From assembly GCA_002437115.1 (NCBI GenBank), contig DJOD01000042.1, positions 9,754-73,753 on the forward strand: 64,000 nucleotides of DNA. Reading direction: 5' to 3'. The translations under genes were made by a program, and so were the position numbers. The DNA is from Prevotella sp. UBA6447. GTDB taxonomy: Bacteria; Bacteroidota; Bacteroidia; Bacteroidales; Bacteroidaceae. Each line of letters begins with the position of its first letter. Within the stretch, counting starts at the first letter, position 1. This document shows, piece by piece, positions 25,932 to 34,233 of the stretch. The notes under the pieces were generated by a model that had not been told where the DNA came from, did no database searches, and saw nothing but the letters and a program-made list of their open reading frames with translations.

Positions 25932-26336
25932 TTCACGTTTATTAGTAGAATAACGAAGGCTTGTGCGGTTTTATTATTTATTGTTCACAATTATTTTTCA
26001 CTTTCACATTTTGCCTTGTGTGGAGAAAATGCAGGCAAACATTTCTTGTGAAATCTATTGATGGTGCCATCGGTAGTCTGCGTGGTGAAAAATGCCAAGT
26101 TTCTTTGTCGTAAGTGTAAGTTTCTGTATATAAGCGAGTTGTCAAGTTTGTAGCTTTCTTGTGCACGGACGTGAGGTATCATGTCTGGAAGAATGGGCTG
26201 AATGGAGGGAAAGGATGGGGCGAATCGGCTGTTGATAAAGGTCGAAAGGTGCGAAAGAAATTGCCCATCGTGTGACGATAGGTGCTTGAAGACAATGAAA
26301 ATCAAAGTCTGATGTGCTTTTTGTCAGTTTGTGTTA
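25932..26336. other. 405-base gap between the two sugar transferases
   Basis: AT-rich sequence with no convincing gene. A 104-codon minus-strand frame (25991-26305) has no recognisable composition or motif. The gap holds a small imperfect hairpin around 26265-26282 (CCATCGT / ACGATAGG). It presumably contains the promoter and a long leader for copy B. Confidence 0.4.
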
Positions 26337-26376
26337 CAAAAAAAAACGGTGCGGGCGATGCTCTTGCCCGTACCGT
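26337..26376 (-). terminator. Terminator of the distal exopolysaccharide operon
   Basis: An 11-bp stem ACGGTGCGGGC / GCCCGTACCGT with a 9-base loop abuts the stop codon of the sugar transferase. On the minus strand it runs into a U9 tract (A-run at 26338-26346). Confidence 0.88.
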
Positions 26377-27051
26377 TCAGAATATCTTGCCAAACATGAT
26401 GTTGATGAATGTCTTGACCAGTATCTTTGCATCCAGCCACCAGCTGCGATGCTCCAGATAGTAGAGATCGAGCTCCAGGCGCCGGAGCATCTTCTCCATG
26501 GTGTCGGTGTAGCCGTTGTAAAGCGTGGCGTAAGAGGTGACGCCCGGGCGTATCTGGTAGAGGTAGACGTAGCGCGGGTCGTGCTGGATAATCTGGTCGA
26601 TGTAGAACTTGCGCTCGGGCCTGGGGCCGATGAAAGCCATGTCGCCCTTCACCACGTTCCATAGCTGGGGTAGCTCGTCGAGATGGTGCATCCTGAGGAA
26701 CTGGCCAACGCGGGTCATGCGTGTGTCGCGCTCATGCTGGTAGAGGGCGGGGCCATCTTTCTCGGCATCCACACGCATACTGCGAAACTTGTAGATTTTG
26801 AACGGCCGGCCAAACCGCCCGATACGCTCCTGGCTGAAGATGGCAGGCCCGCCATCCTCGCGCTTCACGGCGATGTAGCAAATCAGAAAGAGGGGAGAAA
26901 ACACCACCAGGGCAACCGACGCGATGAGAAAGTCCACAATGCGCTTGATGTTGCGTTCCACTTCATTCATGCCGTCGGGGATGAACCTCGGGTTGTTCAC
27001 GTCATCGTTCCACTTAATGTATGGGGGGATGCGTTTTTCTTGCTGCTTCAT
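26377..27051 (-). CDS. Undecaprenyl-phosphate sugar-phosphate transferase (copy A)
   Basis: 224 residues, near twin of copy B, with the same single membrane helix (FLIASVALVVFSPLFLICYI). The same motifs are present: YKFRSMRVDAEKDG, HHLDELPQLWNVVKGDM, FIGPRPERKFYI and RPGVTSYATLYNGYTDT. The two copies differ mainly in the first 30 residues and around residues 95-105. Both keep the catalytic Asp/Glu motifs, so both look functional. They may load different sugars, or be used for different polymers. It is last in the unit GT4 - GT2 - this gene and ends on a strong terminator. Confidence 0.92.
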   Translation of the reverse strand: MKQQEKRIPPYIKWNDDVNNPRFIPDGMNEVERNIKRIVDFLIASVALVVFSPLFLICYIAVKREDGGPAIFSQERIGRFGRPFKIYKFRSMRVDAEKDGPALYQHERDTRMTRVGQFLRMHHLDELPQLWNVVKGDMAFIGPRPERKFYIDQIIQHDPRYVYLYQIRPGVTSYATLYNGYTDTMEKMLRRLELDLYYLEHRSWWLDAKILVKTFINIMFGKIF

Positions 27052-27105
27052 AATTTTTATAACGTGGGAGCTATTGCCTTTATTATAATTAAAAATAAAG
27101 AAATG

Positions 27106-27861
27106 TTAGATTTTCCTTTTTCGGTAGGCGTTGATGGCATAGTGGAGGTAGCAGTAAGCCGACTTGATAAGCGAGAGCTTCTCGGTCTTCCTGTAGATGT
27201 TCCACTGCCACGAGAGCAGGTTGAGCTTGTTGGATGACACCGACGTGTTCATTACCCGATAGAGTCCTTGGATGGTGTTGGTGTTCTTGGCGATGAAGCC
27301 TTTCTTGAGAATAGACAACCACATGGCGTAGTCTTCATGGTGCACGTCGGGGATGGGAACGAGACCCGTCTTGGCACGGTCGTAGACCCCCGTGAGGTTC
27401 CCGATAATGTTTCCGAAGAGCATTTGCGAGTAGTTTACTTGTGAGGAAGCCACGATGACGCGTCCTGTGCGCTCCCCGTCTTCAGATATTTTCTCGTAGT
27501 TCGAGTAGACAATGGCAACTAACGGGTCTGAGAATAGTGGTAATTGCTCTTCTAACTTTCGGGGTAGCCAACAGTCGTCGCTATCTAAAAAAGCAATGTA
27601 TCGTCCTTGGGCTTGTTGTAGGCCTACGCTTCTCGGGGCGGAAGGCATGCCCAGGTGCCTTGTGTTGTGTAGCAAGTGAATGCGGCATTCTTGACAGGCA
27701 TAGCCCTTGACAATCTCAACGGAACCGTCGGTGGACTGGTCGTCGACGATCAGCAACTCCCAGTTGGCATAGGTCTGCTTGATAACCGATGATATCGCTT
27801 CGCCAACATATTTGGCGGAGTTGTGCATGGGCATGATGATGGAGACTAAATCCTTCTGCAT
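27106..27861 (-). CDS. Glycosyltransferase family 2
   Basis: 251 residues from the ATG at 27859-27861. A longer frame to 27909 is excluded because it would include the promoter at 27898-27928. The N-terminus is the GT-A fold: VSIIMPMHNSAKYVGEAI, the nucleotide-binding VDDQSTDGS (about 37-45) and the metal-site loop FLDSDDCWLP (about 87-96). The C-terminal helices (KLNLLSWQWNIYRKT) are typical of WcaA/LgtA-like enzymes that extend repeat units. Donor and acceptor are unknown. It lies 54 bases upstream of sugar transferase copy A in the same direction. Confidence 0.9.
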   Translation of the reverse strand: MQKDLVSIIMPMHNSAKYVGEAISSVIKQTYANWELLIVDDQSTDGSVEIVKGYACQECRIHLLHNTRHLGMPSAPRSVGLQQAQGRYIAFLDSDDCWLPRKLEEQLPLFSDPLVAIVYSNYEKISEDGERTGRVIVASSQVNYSQMLFGNIIGNLTGVYDRAKTGLVPIPDVHHEDYAMWLSILKKGFIAKNTNTIQGLYRVMNTSVSSNKLNLLSWQWNIYRKTEKLSLIKSAYCYLHYAINAYRKRKI

Positions 27862-27897
27862 AGATAGCTTAATGGCCACATACTTGTTCAGTAGATG

Positions 27898-27928
27898 CAA
27901 ATGTAACAATTAAAAAAGACATTCCAAA
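27898..27928 (-). promoter_or_regulatory. Promoter of the GT2 - sugar transferase pair
   Basis: On the minus strand: TTTG (27925-27928), 19 bases, TACATTTG (27898-27905). Perfect consensus. Its position fixes the GT2 start downstream. Confidence 0.75.
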
Positions 27929-27969
27929 ATTTTTCTTGCTTCAAAATGTCTTTTGCTTTATTTTCGTTT

Positions 27970-29064
27970 TTATTCGTGAAACACCTTCTTGAATGTCTTT
28001 TTGGCGTTTTCCTCAGAATATTTGTCCACAAATACCGAGCGAGCGTAAATGTTGTACTTCGGTATCGGATTCTGCGAGAAAAACTTGATGGCGTTTATGT
28101 AGTCTTCTGCTGTGTTGCATAACCTGCCGCATGCGTCAACGTTGAGCTCGTAACCTTCGAAAGTTTCTGTGGTTCCCAGGATGTTCTTGCCATACATGAG
28201 GGCTTCGCAGGTCTTTACTTTCATGCCGCTCCCTGAAAATATAGGGAAGACCATGAAGTCGGATTCCTCGAAATAAGGGGTGAGGTCGGGAACACTTGAA
28301 AACACGGGGATGTCTTTAAGGATGGGCTGGGAGGCTTTCAGCAAGTCCATGTCCTTGCCAATAATCTTAAAATCGATGTTGACATGGGGAAGCACGTTCT
28401 TGACAAACCACAATACCCCTTCAGCGTTGGCTGGGAAATTACTTCCGATGAAATAGCACTTCGGCTTTGCTGATGTCATCTTGTGAATGTCGTGAGGCTT
28501 TTCGGCACACTTGTCGGTGAAGGTTATGGGTGAGATGATATCGAAAGATTTTCCGTAGTGAGCTTTCATGATATTGCTGTCGCGCTCGCATAAACCAATG
28601 GATACATCGGCATAACGTATGCTGTACTGGTCGTTCTTAGCGGCGCAACCGATGATGACGTTTCTGAAAGGCAACCTTTTGCTCACCCTTGCCTCATAGT
28701 ATAAGCTCTCCACGTTGTGGAAGAAACAGATGATTTTACCCTTGTATCCATGTTCCTTCAGTTTCTTGGCGATGAGGCCGAAGATGCTTGTGCTCACGAA
28801 GACACAATCGTATGTGGATGAGATGTCAAGAAACGCCTGAAGTTTATGGGGAGTCAAACCATTGAAATATCCAAAAGGAAAAAGCAAAGCAGTGTGGAGC
28901 AGTGAAAGAGGGGAACGTTTCTTACTGTTGTTGATATAATAGTAATCGACATTTTCCTTGCCGAAAAAGTGCTCGCACATTTCCGCATTACGCTTGTTGG
29001 CCAGGCTTCCTCCATCGTTAATATGATGGAAGTCTTGAAATGATATGAATAGCAATTTCCCCAT
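27970..29064 (-). CDS. Glycosyltransferase family 4 / group 1-type
   Basis: 364 residues, GT-B type. The N-terminal domain (MGKLLFISFQDFHHINDGG, with cytosolic acceptor-side Rossmann fold) leads to FFHNVESLYYEARVS. The C-terminal donor domain has CYFIGSNFPANAEGVLWFVKNV, FKIIGKDMDLL and FSGSGMKVKTCEALMYGKNI, the last being the E(x)7E-type donor region. It probably adds one sugar of the repeat unit. It has its own perfect promoter at 29092-29123. Its base composition is AT-rich compared with genes outside the locus. The sugar specificity is unknown. Confidence 0.85.
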   Translation of the reverse strand: MGKLLFISFQDFHHINDGGSLANKRNAEMCEHFFGKENVDYYYINNSKKRSPLSLLHTALLFPFGYFNGLTPHKLQAFLDISSTYDCVFVSTSIFGLIAKKLKEHGYKGKIICFFHNVESLYYEARVSKRLPFRNVIIGCAAKNDQYSIRYADVSIGLCERDSNIMKAHYGKSFDIISPITFTDKCAEKPHDIHKMTSAKPKCYFIGSNFPANAEGVLWFVKNVLPHVNIDFKIIGKDMDLLKASQPILKDIPVFSSVPDLTPYFEESDFMVFPIFSGSGMKVKTCEALMYGKNILGTTETFEGYELNVDACGRLCNTAEDYINAIKFFSQNPIPKYNIYARSVFVDKYSEENAKKTFKKVFHE

Positions 29065-29091
29065 AAAGGCTTATTTCTTCTTATTGTAGGA

Positions 29092-29123
29092 CAAATGTAC
29101 AAAAAAAGCAGGCGTGACACAAA
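29092..29123 (-). promoter_or_regulatory. Promoter of the GT4 gene
   Basis: On the minus strand: TTTG (29120-29123), 20 bases, TACATTTG (29092-29099). Perfect consensus, with a leader of about 25 bases. Confidence 0.75.
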
Positions 29124-29163
29124 TATAATGGGGAAGAAAAGCGGTTTTCTAAGGAAAAACAGT

Positions 29164-29171
29164 TATTTTTG
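29164..29171 (+). promoter_or_regulatory. -7 element before the GH16 gene
   Basis: TATTTTTG, a full match to TAnnTTTG, lies 19 bases before the ATG. The -33 region is poor. Confidence 0.4.
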
Positions 29172-29190
29172 TTAACCAAAAAATATCCCA

Positions 29191-30033
29191 ATGAAAAGTT
29201 TTAAGAATTTGACGATTGGCATTGTTGCGTTGCTGCTTAGTTCCGACAGCATGACATTGTTAGCGAAGGACAAGGCGGCTAAAATCAAATACGAGTTGGT
29301 CTTTCGTGATGAGTTCAATTTGCCAGATGGCTCCCAGCCTAATTCTAAGGTGTGGTTGCGGAGTGTCCGTGGTGTTTCAAGGTGGAATCGATGGATAAGT
29401 AAGTCATCGGATGTTGTGCTAATACGTGGCGGAAAACTTGTCTGCCGAGCTATCCCCAACACGAAGGAACCTTCTGACACAGCCAAGATGCTGACGGGGG
29501 CAGTTGACACGCGCACTTCTTTCGCGTTCCAATATGGTAAGATTGAGGTGCGGATGCGCACCAATATGCAGCCAGGCAATTTTCCGGCTGTTTGGCTTTT
29601 GCCAAAGCAACCGGCTCCGCCTCATCCGTATAGTGGCGAGATAGACGTTGTGGAGACTTACGGCTTGAACCCCAACACTTACCATACTGCACATTCTTTT
29701 TGGACAACCAATGCCAAACAAGCCATGACCCCATGCCATCAATTCCACGAAAAGGTGGACTTCACGCAATGGCATGTATACGGTCTTGAATGGACTAAAC
29801 GGCAACTCACATGGACAGTAGATGGCAAGCTGGTCGGAATTTACAGGCGGCTGAATACCCGAAAGGCTCGCAGGGGACAGCAATGGCCCTACGATCGCCC
29901 GTTCTACATCATCCTGAACCAGAGCGTGGGAGATGCTACTTGGGAGCACACTCCGTCGAAAGCTCCGAAACTCAATGATACTTTTGAGACTGAATTTGAC
30001 TGGGTGAGAGTTTACGCGAGTACTAACAAATAG
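29191..30033 (+). CDS. Secreted glycoside hydrolase family 16 glycanase
   Basis: 280 residues with a signal peptide (cut near LLA-KDK). The catalytic motif is GEIDVVETYG (about residues 150-159). It is of the E-x-D-x-x-E form, with the beta-bulge spacing of laminarinase, agarase and carrageenase types, not the E-x-D-x-E of licheninases. The mature domain spans the whole GH16 jelly roll, from YELVFRDEFNLPDG to TEFDWVRVYAS. It is the only plus-strand gene inside the exopolysaccharide locus. By analogy with ExoK of rhizobia, it may trim or release the polymer made by its neighbours. It could also be an unrelated beta-glucanase. Confidence 0.9.
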   Translation: MKSFKNLTIGIVALLLSSDSMTLLAKDKAAKIKYELVFRDEFNLPDGSQPNSKVWLRSVRGVSRWNRWISKSSDVVLIRGGKLVCRAIPNTKEPSDTAKMLTGAVDTRTSFAFQYGKIEVRMRTNMQPGNFPAVWLLPKQPAPPHPYSGEIDVVETYGLNPNTYHTAHSFWTTNAKQAMTPCHQFHEKVDFTQWHVYGLEWTKRQLTWTVDGKLVGIYRRLNTRKARRGQQWPYDRPFYIILNQSVGDATWEHTPSKAPKLNDTFETEFDWVRVYASTNK

Positions 30034-30039
30034 CGGCCT

Positions 30040-31200
30040 TCATTCGTAAATGGTGTCGTGGATAGCATCGAGAAAGCCATGTCCGTAGAGCTCATCGGGC
30101 TCCACATAATTTCCTTCTCCCCACTCGTTCCATGAGCGTAGGAAAAGAATTTTATGCTCAGGCTTCTTGTTCTTGATGACCTCCAAAGCCTGTAGGATAT
30201 GCTGCTTGAAATTTTCGGGGGTGGCGTTGACGAACACGCCATCCATGTTGCCAGCACGTGGGCTGCGGTCCCATTGTGGCATGATATTGGGATAGACATT
30301 CTCCCAGCTGTCCTCTGGTGCGAAGCAATACTTCATCACCTTGGGATAATTAAAGCGGAGCGTGTTGAGTTGCGGGATGATTTTTCGCAAGAAAATTTGA
30401 GACAAGCGTTTGTACATACCTGTGTAGATCATCTCGGCACGTGGACGACCAAAGGCGCAGACGGCGTCGAAACCGAGGTTGAGGAAGTCATTATACACGC
30501 TGGCGCTGGACTCCAGGTTGGGCAGTCCTCGCTTGATGCTGCCGTCTGGCATTCGCTTGACGGTCGAGGTGGAGTGTCCCATGGCAATGAAGTGGACGCC
30601 CTTCAGTCCATTTTCCTTTGCCCATTTGCGCCAAAGATTCATGAAAAGAGTTACGTCTTGGAAGTGATATGGGTCCCAAATGAGGAAGATTGGCTTTTCG
30701 TCGACAGTGATGTATCTGTGATCCTTGAAGGCTTTTAGCGCATACTCAAAATGCATCCTGTAATCTTTCTCGCCGAGATATTCTTGTTTGGAGATGATAA
30801 CATTGGAGTCGGCCATGCCCTTGCCGCGTTGCCAGGTCTTGGTGGTCCAATCATGATTTGCCCATGCGAGGCAGAACGGAAAGTCGGGCTTGCCTGAGGC
30901 AAGCACTTCATTGAAAGGCCGCTCAAGCAACATCTTGCCGTTGCCACGCCAATAGTGCCAATAGGCAAAGCCCTCTACGCCCGCTTCGCGAGCGAGTTGC
31001 GCTTGCTCTTCGCGCACTTCTGGCACACGAAGGTCATAAAACCCCAAGTCTGTCGGGATGCGTGGTTGGTGGTGCCCTTTAAACAAAGGCTTTCCTTTGA
31101 CCACGTTATGCCATTCGGTAAATCCTTTTCCCCAAACCTTATCGTTCTCGGGGATGGGATGAAACTGTGGTAAGTAAAATGCTATGACTCTTGCTTTCAT
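30040..31200 (-). CDS. WbsX-like glycoside-hydrolase-99-type polysaccharide protein
   Basis: 386 residues. Family of the Shigella WbsX protein (glycosyltransferase WbsX / GH99-like domain). It is marked by VIAFYLPQFHPIPENDKVWGKGF with W-T-NV-type spacing, then GFAYWHYW, FPFCLAWANHDWT and LRSWNEWGEGNYVEP at the end. The fold is an alpha/beta barrel resembling endo-mannosidases. In O-antigen loci these proteins are thought to process or transfer sugars, but the activity is unproven. It overlaps the acyltransferase gene by four bases (ATGA), so it is translated in the same operon. The last gene of the first half of the locus. Confidence 0.88.
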   Translation of the reverse strand: MKARVIAFYLPQFHPIPENDKVWGKGFTEWHNVVKGKPLFKGHHQPRIPTDLGFYDLRVPEVREEQAQLAREAGVEGFAYWHYWRGNGKMLLERPFNEVLASGKPDFPFCLAWANHDWTTKTWQRGKGMADSNVIISKQEYLGEKDYRMHFEYALKAFKDHRYITVDEKPIFLIWDPYHFQDVTLFMNLWRKWAKENGLKGVHFIAMGHSTSTVKRMPDGSIKRGLPNLESSASVYNDFLNLGFDAVCAFGRPRAEMIYTGMYKRLSQIFLRKIIPQLNTLRFNYPKVMKYCFAPEDSWENVYPNIMPQWDRSPRAGNMDGVFVNATPENFKQHILQALEVIKNKKPEHKILFLRSWNEWGEGNYVEPDELYGHGFLDAIHDTIYE

Positions 31201-31838
31201 GAGTTTTCCTGTTTTATCCTTTTGACGATTTTAGCCGGACTACCTGCTGCTATGCAGTAGTCTGGCAAGTCATGCGTGACGCAACTGTTGGCGGCGACGA
31301 TTACACCATTTCCAATTCGCACCCCTGGAAGCACGCACACGTTGTTGGCCAGCCACACGTTGTCACCAATTGTGACTGTACCCTTCGATTCTAAGGCTCG
31401 TTCTTCGGGAGGAGTTTTGAGAATATTTAAATTGCCTGTGGATCCGTGGGCATTGTCGGTGATGATGACATTGGTTCCTGTGAGTAAGTTGTCGCCAATG
31501 GTAATGCCGCGTATGGCAGTCAGGTGAGCGTACGCGCCAATGTGACACCCGTTGCCAATTCTGATTTCTGGTTGCGTGTTGGGCTGGGGGTAGACCGTTA
31601 GCACGGTGTGCTTGTCAATCTCGCAATGGTCACCGACGGATACTAAGTCGAGGTGGCTGAAGCGTTCCAACGGGTAGCCAAGAATGGAGCTTCTTCCCCA
31701 GTGCTTAAAGCGACGGACGTGATAGCCTGTGTAAATGTGCACACCTAAGGCTCGGGTCATCTTCATGAGAATTGGTGGGAAAAGGACACCAGCTATTTTC
31801 CCGAAGGTCTCCGCTATGTCTTTAATGATTTCTTTCAT
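31197..31838 (-). CDS. Hexapeptide-repeat acyltransferase
   Basis: 213 residues. Left-handed beta-helix acyltransferase of the WcaF/maltose-acetyltransferase group, adding an acetyl group to a sugar of the repeat unit. The hexapeptide repeats run from about 75 to 185 (IRIGNGCHIGAYAHLTAI, TIGDNLLTGTNVIITDN, TIGDNVWLANNVCVLPGVRIG). The catalytic His is in DNAHGS. The tail VIVAANSCVTHDLPDYCIAAG with PAKIVKRI is the standard C-terminus. It overlaps the upstream glycosyltransferase by 17 bases and the downstream WbsX gene by four, so the three genes form a coupled unit. Confidence 0.92.
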   Translation of the reverse strand: MKEIIKDIAETFGKIAGVLFPPILMKMTRALGVHIYTGYHVRRFKHWGRSSILGYPLERFSHLDLVSVGDHCEIDKHTVLTVYPQPNTQPEIRIGNGCHIGAYAHLTAIRGITIGDNLLTGTNVIITDNAHGSTGNLNILKTPPEERALESKGTVTIGDNVWLANNVCVLPGVRIGNGVIVAANSCVTHDLPDYCIAAGSPAKIVKRIKQENS

Positions 31839-32997
31839 GTTGGATTTTTTCGTATAAGTGGATAATGGTGCCTGTGTATTTTTGTTGTGAGTAGTATTCG
31901 TTAATTGTCCGCAATGCCCGTTTGCGCATGGCTTGCAGCTGCACCTTGTTGGTGGTACAGCTATTCCGAAGGCATTGGACTAATTCGTTCGTGTTGTGGA
32001 AGCGGAATCCTATCTCTTCTCCGGTGAGCTGGAGCCCGTTGTCGTATTGTTCCTTTGTTCCGGCAGTGTCACGCCCGATGGTGATGCATCCGCAGAGCAT
32101 GGCCTCGGGCAGACATCGGCCAAAGCCCTCAAACCGTGACGGAACGATCGTGGCTGTGGCATGGCGCATTAAATGGTCTATATCCTGGCGTGGACCAAGG
32201 AAGATGACATTTTGTTTAACGCCTTTCTGCTCCAAATATTGTGTAATGTTTTTATAAAATTTTGGCTCTGTCACAGAGCCGGCAACAATTAAGGATGGAC
32301 TGTTTACGCCAGTTTCTTTCGTAAATTGGGTGTAGGCTATGACTAAATCCATCAGTCCTTTGGTTTTTTCAATGCGCCCGGCGTAGAGAAAAAAAGGCTG
32401 TGCTGGCAAAGGCTGAGGCTTTTTGTCCTCATCCATTGTGATGCCGTTGTAGACCACCAATGACTTAGGGTTTCCTGCTTGATGGTGATGTTGCTGGATG
32501 GCATGAGTGATGCAAATGGTGTAGCTCTCTGAGAGTTGCTTGTGGAAAATCTTGGAGCAGGGGAAATAATGGAGGTCGAAGTCAAGGTCGGCATACTCTC
32601 GTATATGGTAGATGTGAGGTACACCTAACTTTCTGGCCACTTGTTCACCCACATTAACGACACTCACGTTGGTGTGGACAAGCGTGATGTTTTTTGATTT
32701 GACCAGCTTATAAACTCTTTGGACGGCTTTTCGAATGAGCCATCGGCGCATGATTAGGCGTGGGAGAAACAGAATCGCTTCAGTGAGGTTCCTGCAGTCA
32801 GGGTAGGTGTTGTTGCGGTAGGGAACTGCGATTATTTCCACGCCTGTTTGTCGAAGTGTTATGGCTATCCCCCTTTTGTCAGGGGTGACTACGATAGGTG
32901 TGTGCCCCATACGTAACACACTTTCGACAAGCGTCAGAAAAGATTTCGATGCTCCACCAAGAGGGTAGGTGTCATTAAGTACATATAGTATGGTCAT
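31822..32997 (-). CDS. Glycosyltransferase family 4
   Basis: 391 residues. GT-B enzyme with the family N-terminus MTILYVLNDTYPLGGASKSF and the donor-domain motifs PFFLYAGRIEKTKGLMDLV (about 205-223), VIFLGPRQDIDHLM and SRFEGFGRCLPEAMLCG (about 290-306), the E(x)7E-type donor site. It transfers a sugar to the growing lipid-linked repeat unit at the cytoplasmic face. The start overlaps the polymerase stop by four bases and its own stop overlaps the acyltransferase start. Sugar specificity unknown. Confidence 0.92.
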   Translation of the reverse strand: MTILYVLNDTYPLGGASKSFLTLVESVLRMGHTPIVVTPDKRGIAITLRQTGVEIIAVPYRNNTYPDCRNLTEAILFLPRLIMRRWLIRKAVQRVYKLVKSKNITLVHTNVSVVNVGEQVARKLGVPHIYHIREYADLDFDLHYFPCSKIFHKQLSESYTICITHAIQQHHHQAGNPKSLVVYNGITMDEDKKPQPLPAQPFFLYAGRIEKTKGLMDLVIAYTQFTKETGVNSPSLIVAGSVTEPKFYKNITQYLEQKGVKQNVIFLGPRQDIDHLMRHATATIVPSRFEGFGRCLPEAMLCGCITIGRDTAGTKEQYDNGLQLTGEEIGFRFHNTNELVQCLRNSCTTNKVQLQAMRKRALRTINEYYSQQKYTGTIIHLYEKIQHERNH

Positions 32998-34232
32998 GAC
33001 TTTTCCTCCTTGTCTTCTTGCTCCTTATCGTTCCCTTTGGAAAAAGAGGCTGCGTGTGCAAGCGAGTAATAAGGAAGGTAGTTGCTATACCACAATGGAT
33101 AGCCACGCACAACAAAGCCCAAGAATGCAAGGATAAATGCGCTTGTTGCTGCTTTCTTGTTTCTGACTTTGCCTAATGAGACAATATAAAATGCAAGCAT
33201 CAGTATTGTGCCGATGATTCCGTTTTCGTATATAAACACCTTATAGCCCGAATTGCCAAATTCGGGGTTCTCTCGCTTCTTGCCAAAGATGACAACTGGC
33301 GAACTGCAAAGCTTTTCAAAATCTGTATCGAAGTCTTCCGTCACGCGGTTGTTTCCAGCCAGTTCGCCATCTTCCACTTCCAGGCGGATAAGGATAAGGT
33401 CGTGAAGCAGGTTCTCGCCGTTGTTGTAAAAGAAAGAACCAACGGCAATGGTAGCGAGGAAGCTGGTCATCATGATAAGTTTTCCAATGAAATGCTTGCC
33501 TTGAGTCCATAATTTTAGGAAAATGACAACTACATATATGACATACGCAGCCAGTGAGAACGTGAGCAATAAGGCGATAAGCAAAACAATGTTATACCAT
33601 TTCTTCCATTTGCCAAATTGTGTGGAAAGCAAAAGTGTAGCTGCTGTTCCGAGGTGCCCGGGTTCAAGGAACACTGAACTGAAGCGGGGAAAGAACGCCC
33701 ACAGCGTGCGGTCGTCAATCATGAACAGAAAGTAATTGGTATAGGTATAGACCCCATCCCCGTAAGTGGCATTTACTCCCGCAAATTGAAATCCAACCAA
33801 GTAGAGCAGAAATGCTGGTATGGAAACTGCCAACAAGCATCCCATGGTCTTGCAAAGAAGCGTCATCACCGTTTCCATTCGCTCGGGACTGAGACGAAAA
33901 ATGGAGAAGAATATGGAGATGTTGAACATGTTTACGATGTAACCATTGATGTTGGTTCCGTTTGTGATAAGCATGTAAGTAGATATGGCCACATAGCCCA
34001 CAATCGGAGCAAGAAAATTGTCACAGGTAAACCATGAGTCATTGGTGGATTTTGAAATCAGCATCGCTGTGCAGACGAGTGCGCCTGCAGGCAAAGGGTA
34101 CAAGTCACCCAATGGCCATAAGAACCATGGATGGAGTGAACCATAAAATGCTAACAGTAGCCCAAGGTAGAAGAGCAATTTGGCTAATGTTACTTTATTG
34201 ATGGTGTAGATGTCCAGTTTTCTCATTTTCAT
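32994..34232 (-). CDS. O-antigen polymerase (Wzy-like)
   Basis: 412 residues with 10-12 membrane spans and a long periplasmic loop at about 265-320 (YNNGENLLHDLILIRLEVEDG to NSGYKVFIYENG), the Wzy/O-antigen ligase pattern. It polymerises lipid-linked repeat units in the periplasm. Wzy proteins are very divergent, so the call rests on topology and on its place between the flippase and the glycosyltransferases. It stops one base before the flippase gene end region (34232 versus 34234). The C-terminus is charged (KGNDKEQEDKEEKS). Confidence 0.82.
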   Translation of the reverse strand: MKMRKLDIYTINKVTLAKLLFYLGLLLAFYGSLHPWFLWPLGDLYPLPAGALVCTAMLISKSTNDSWFTCDNFLAPIVGYVAISTYMLITNGTNINGYIVNMFNISIFFSIFRLSPERMETVMTLLCKTMGCLLAVSIPAFLLYLVGFQFAGVNATYGDGVYTYTNYFLFMIDDRTLWAFFPRFSSVFLEPGHLGTAATLLLSTQFGKWKKWYNIVLLIALLLTFSLAAYVIYVVVIFLKLWTQGKHFIGKLIMMTSFLATIAVGSFFYNNGENLLHDLILIRLEVEDGELAGNNRVTEDFDTDFEKLCSSPVVIFGKKRENPEFGNSGYKVFIYENGIIGTILMLAFYIVSLGKVRNKKAATSAFILAFLGFVVRGYPLWYSNYLPYYSLAHAASFSKGNDKEQEDKEEKS

Positions 34233-34233
34233 G

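Noticed and set aside
25991..26305. 104-codon minus-strand frame in the gap between sugar transferases
   Set aside because: There is no recognisable motif, composition or promoter, and it would have no role in the operon. Left as non-coding.
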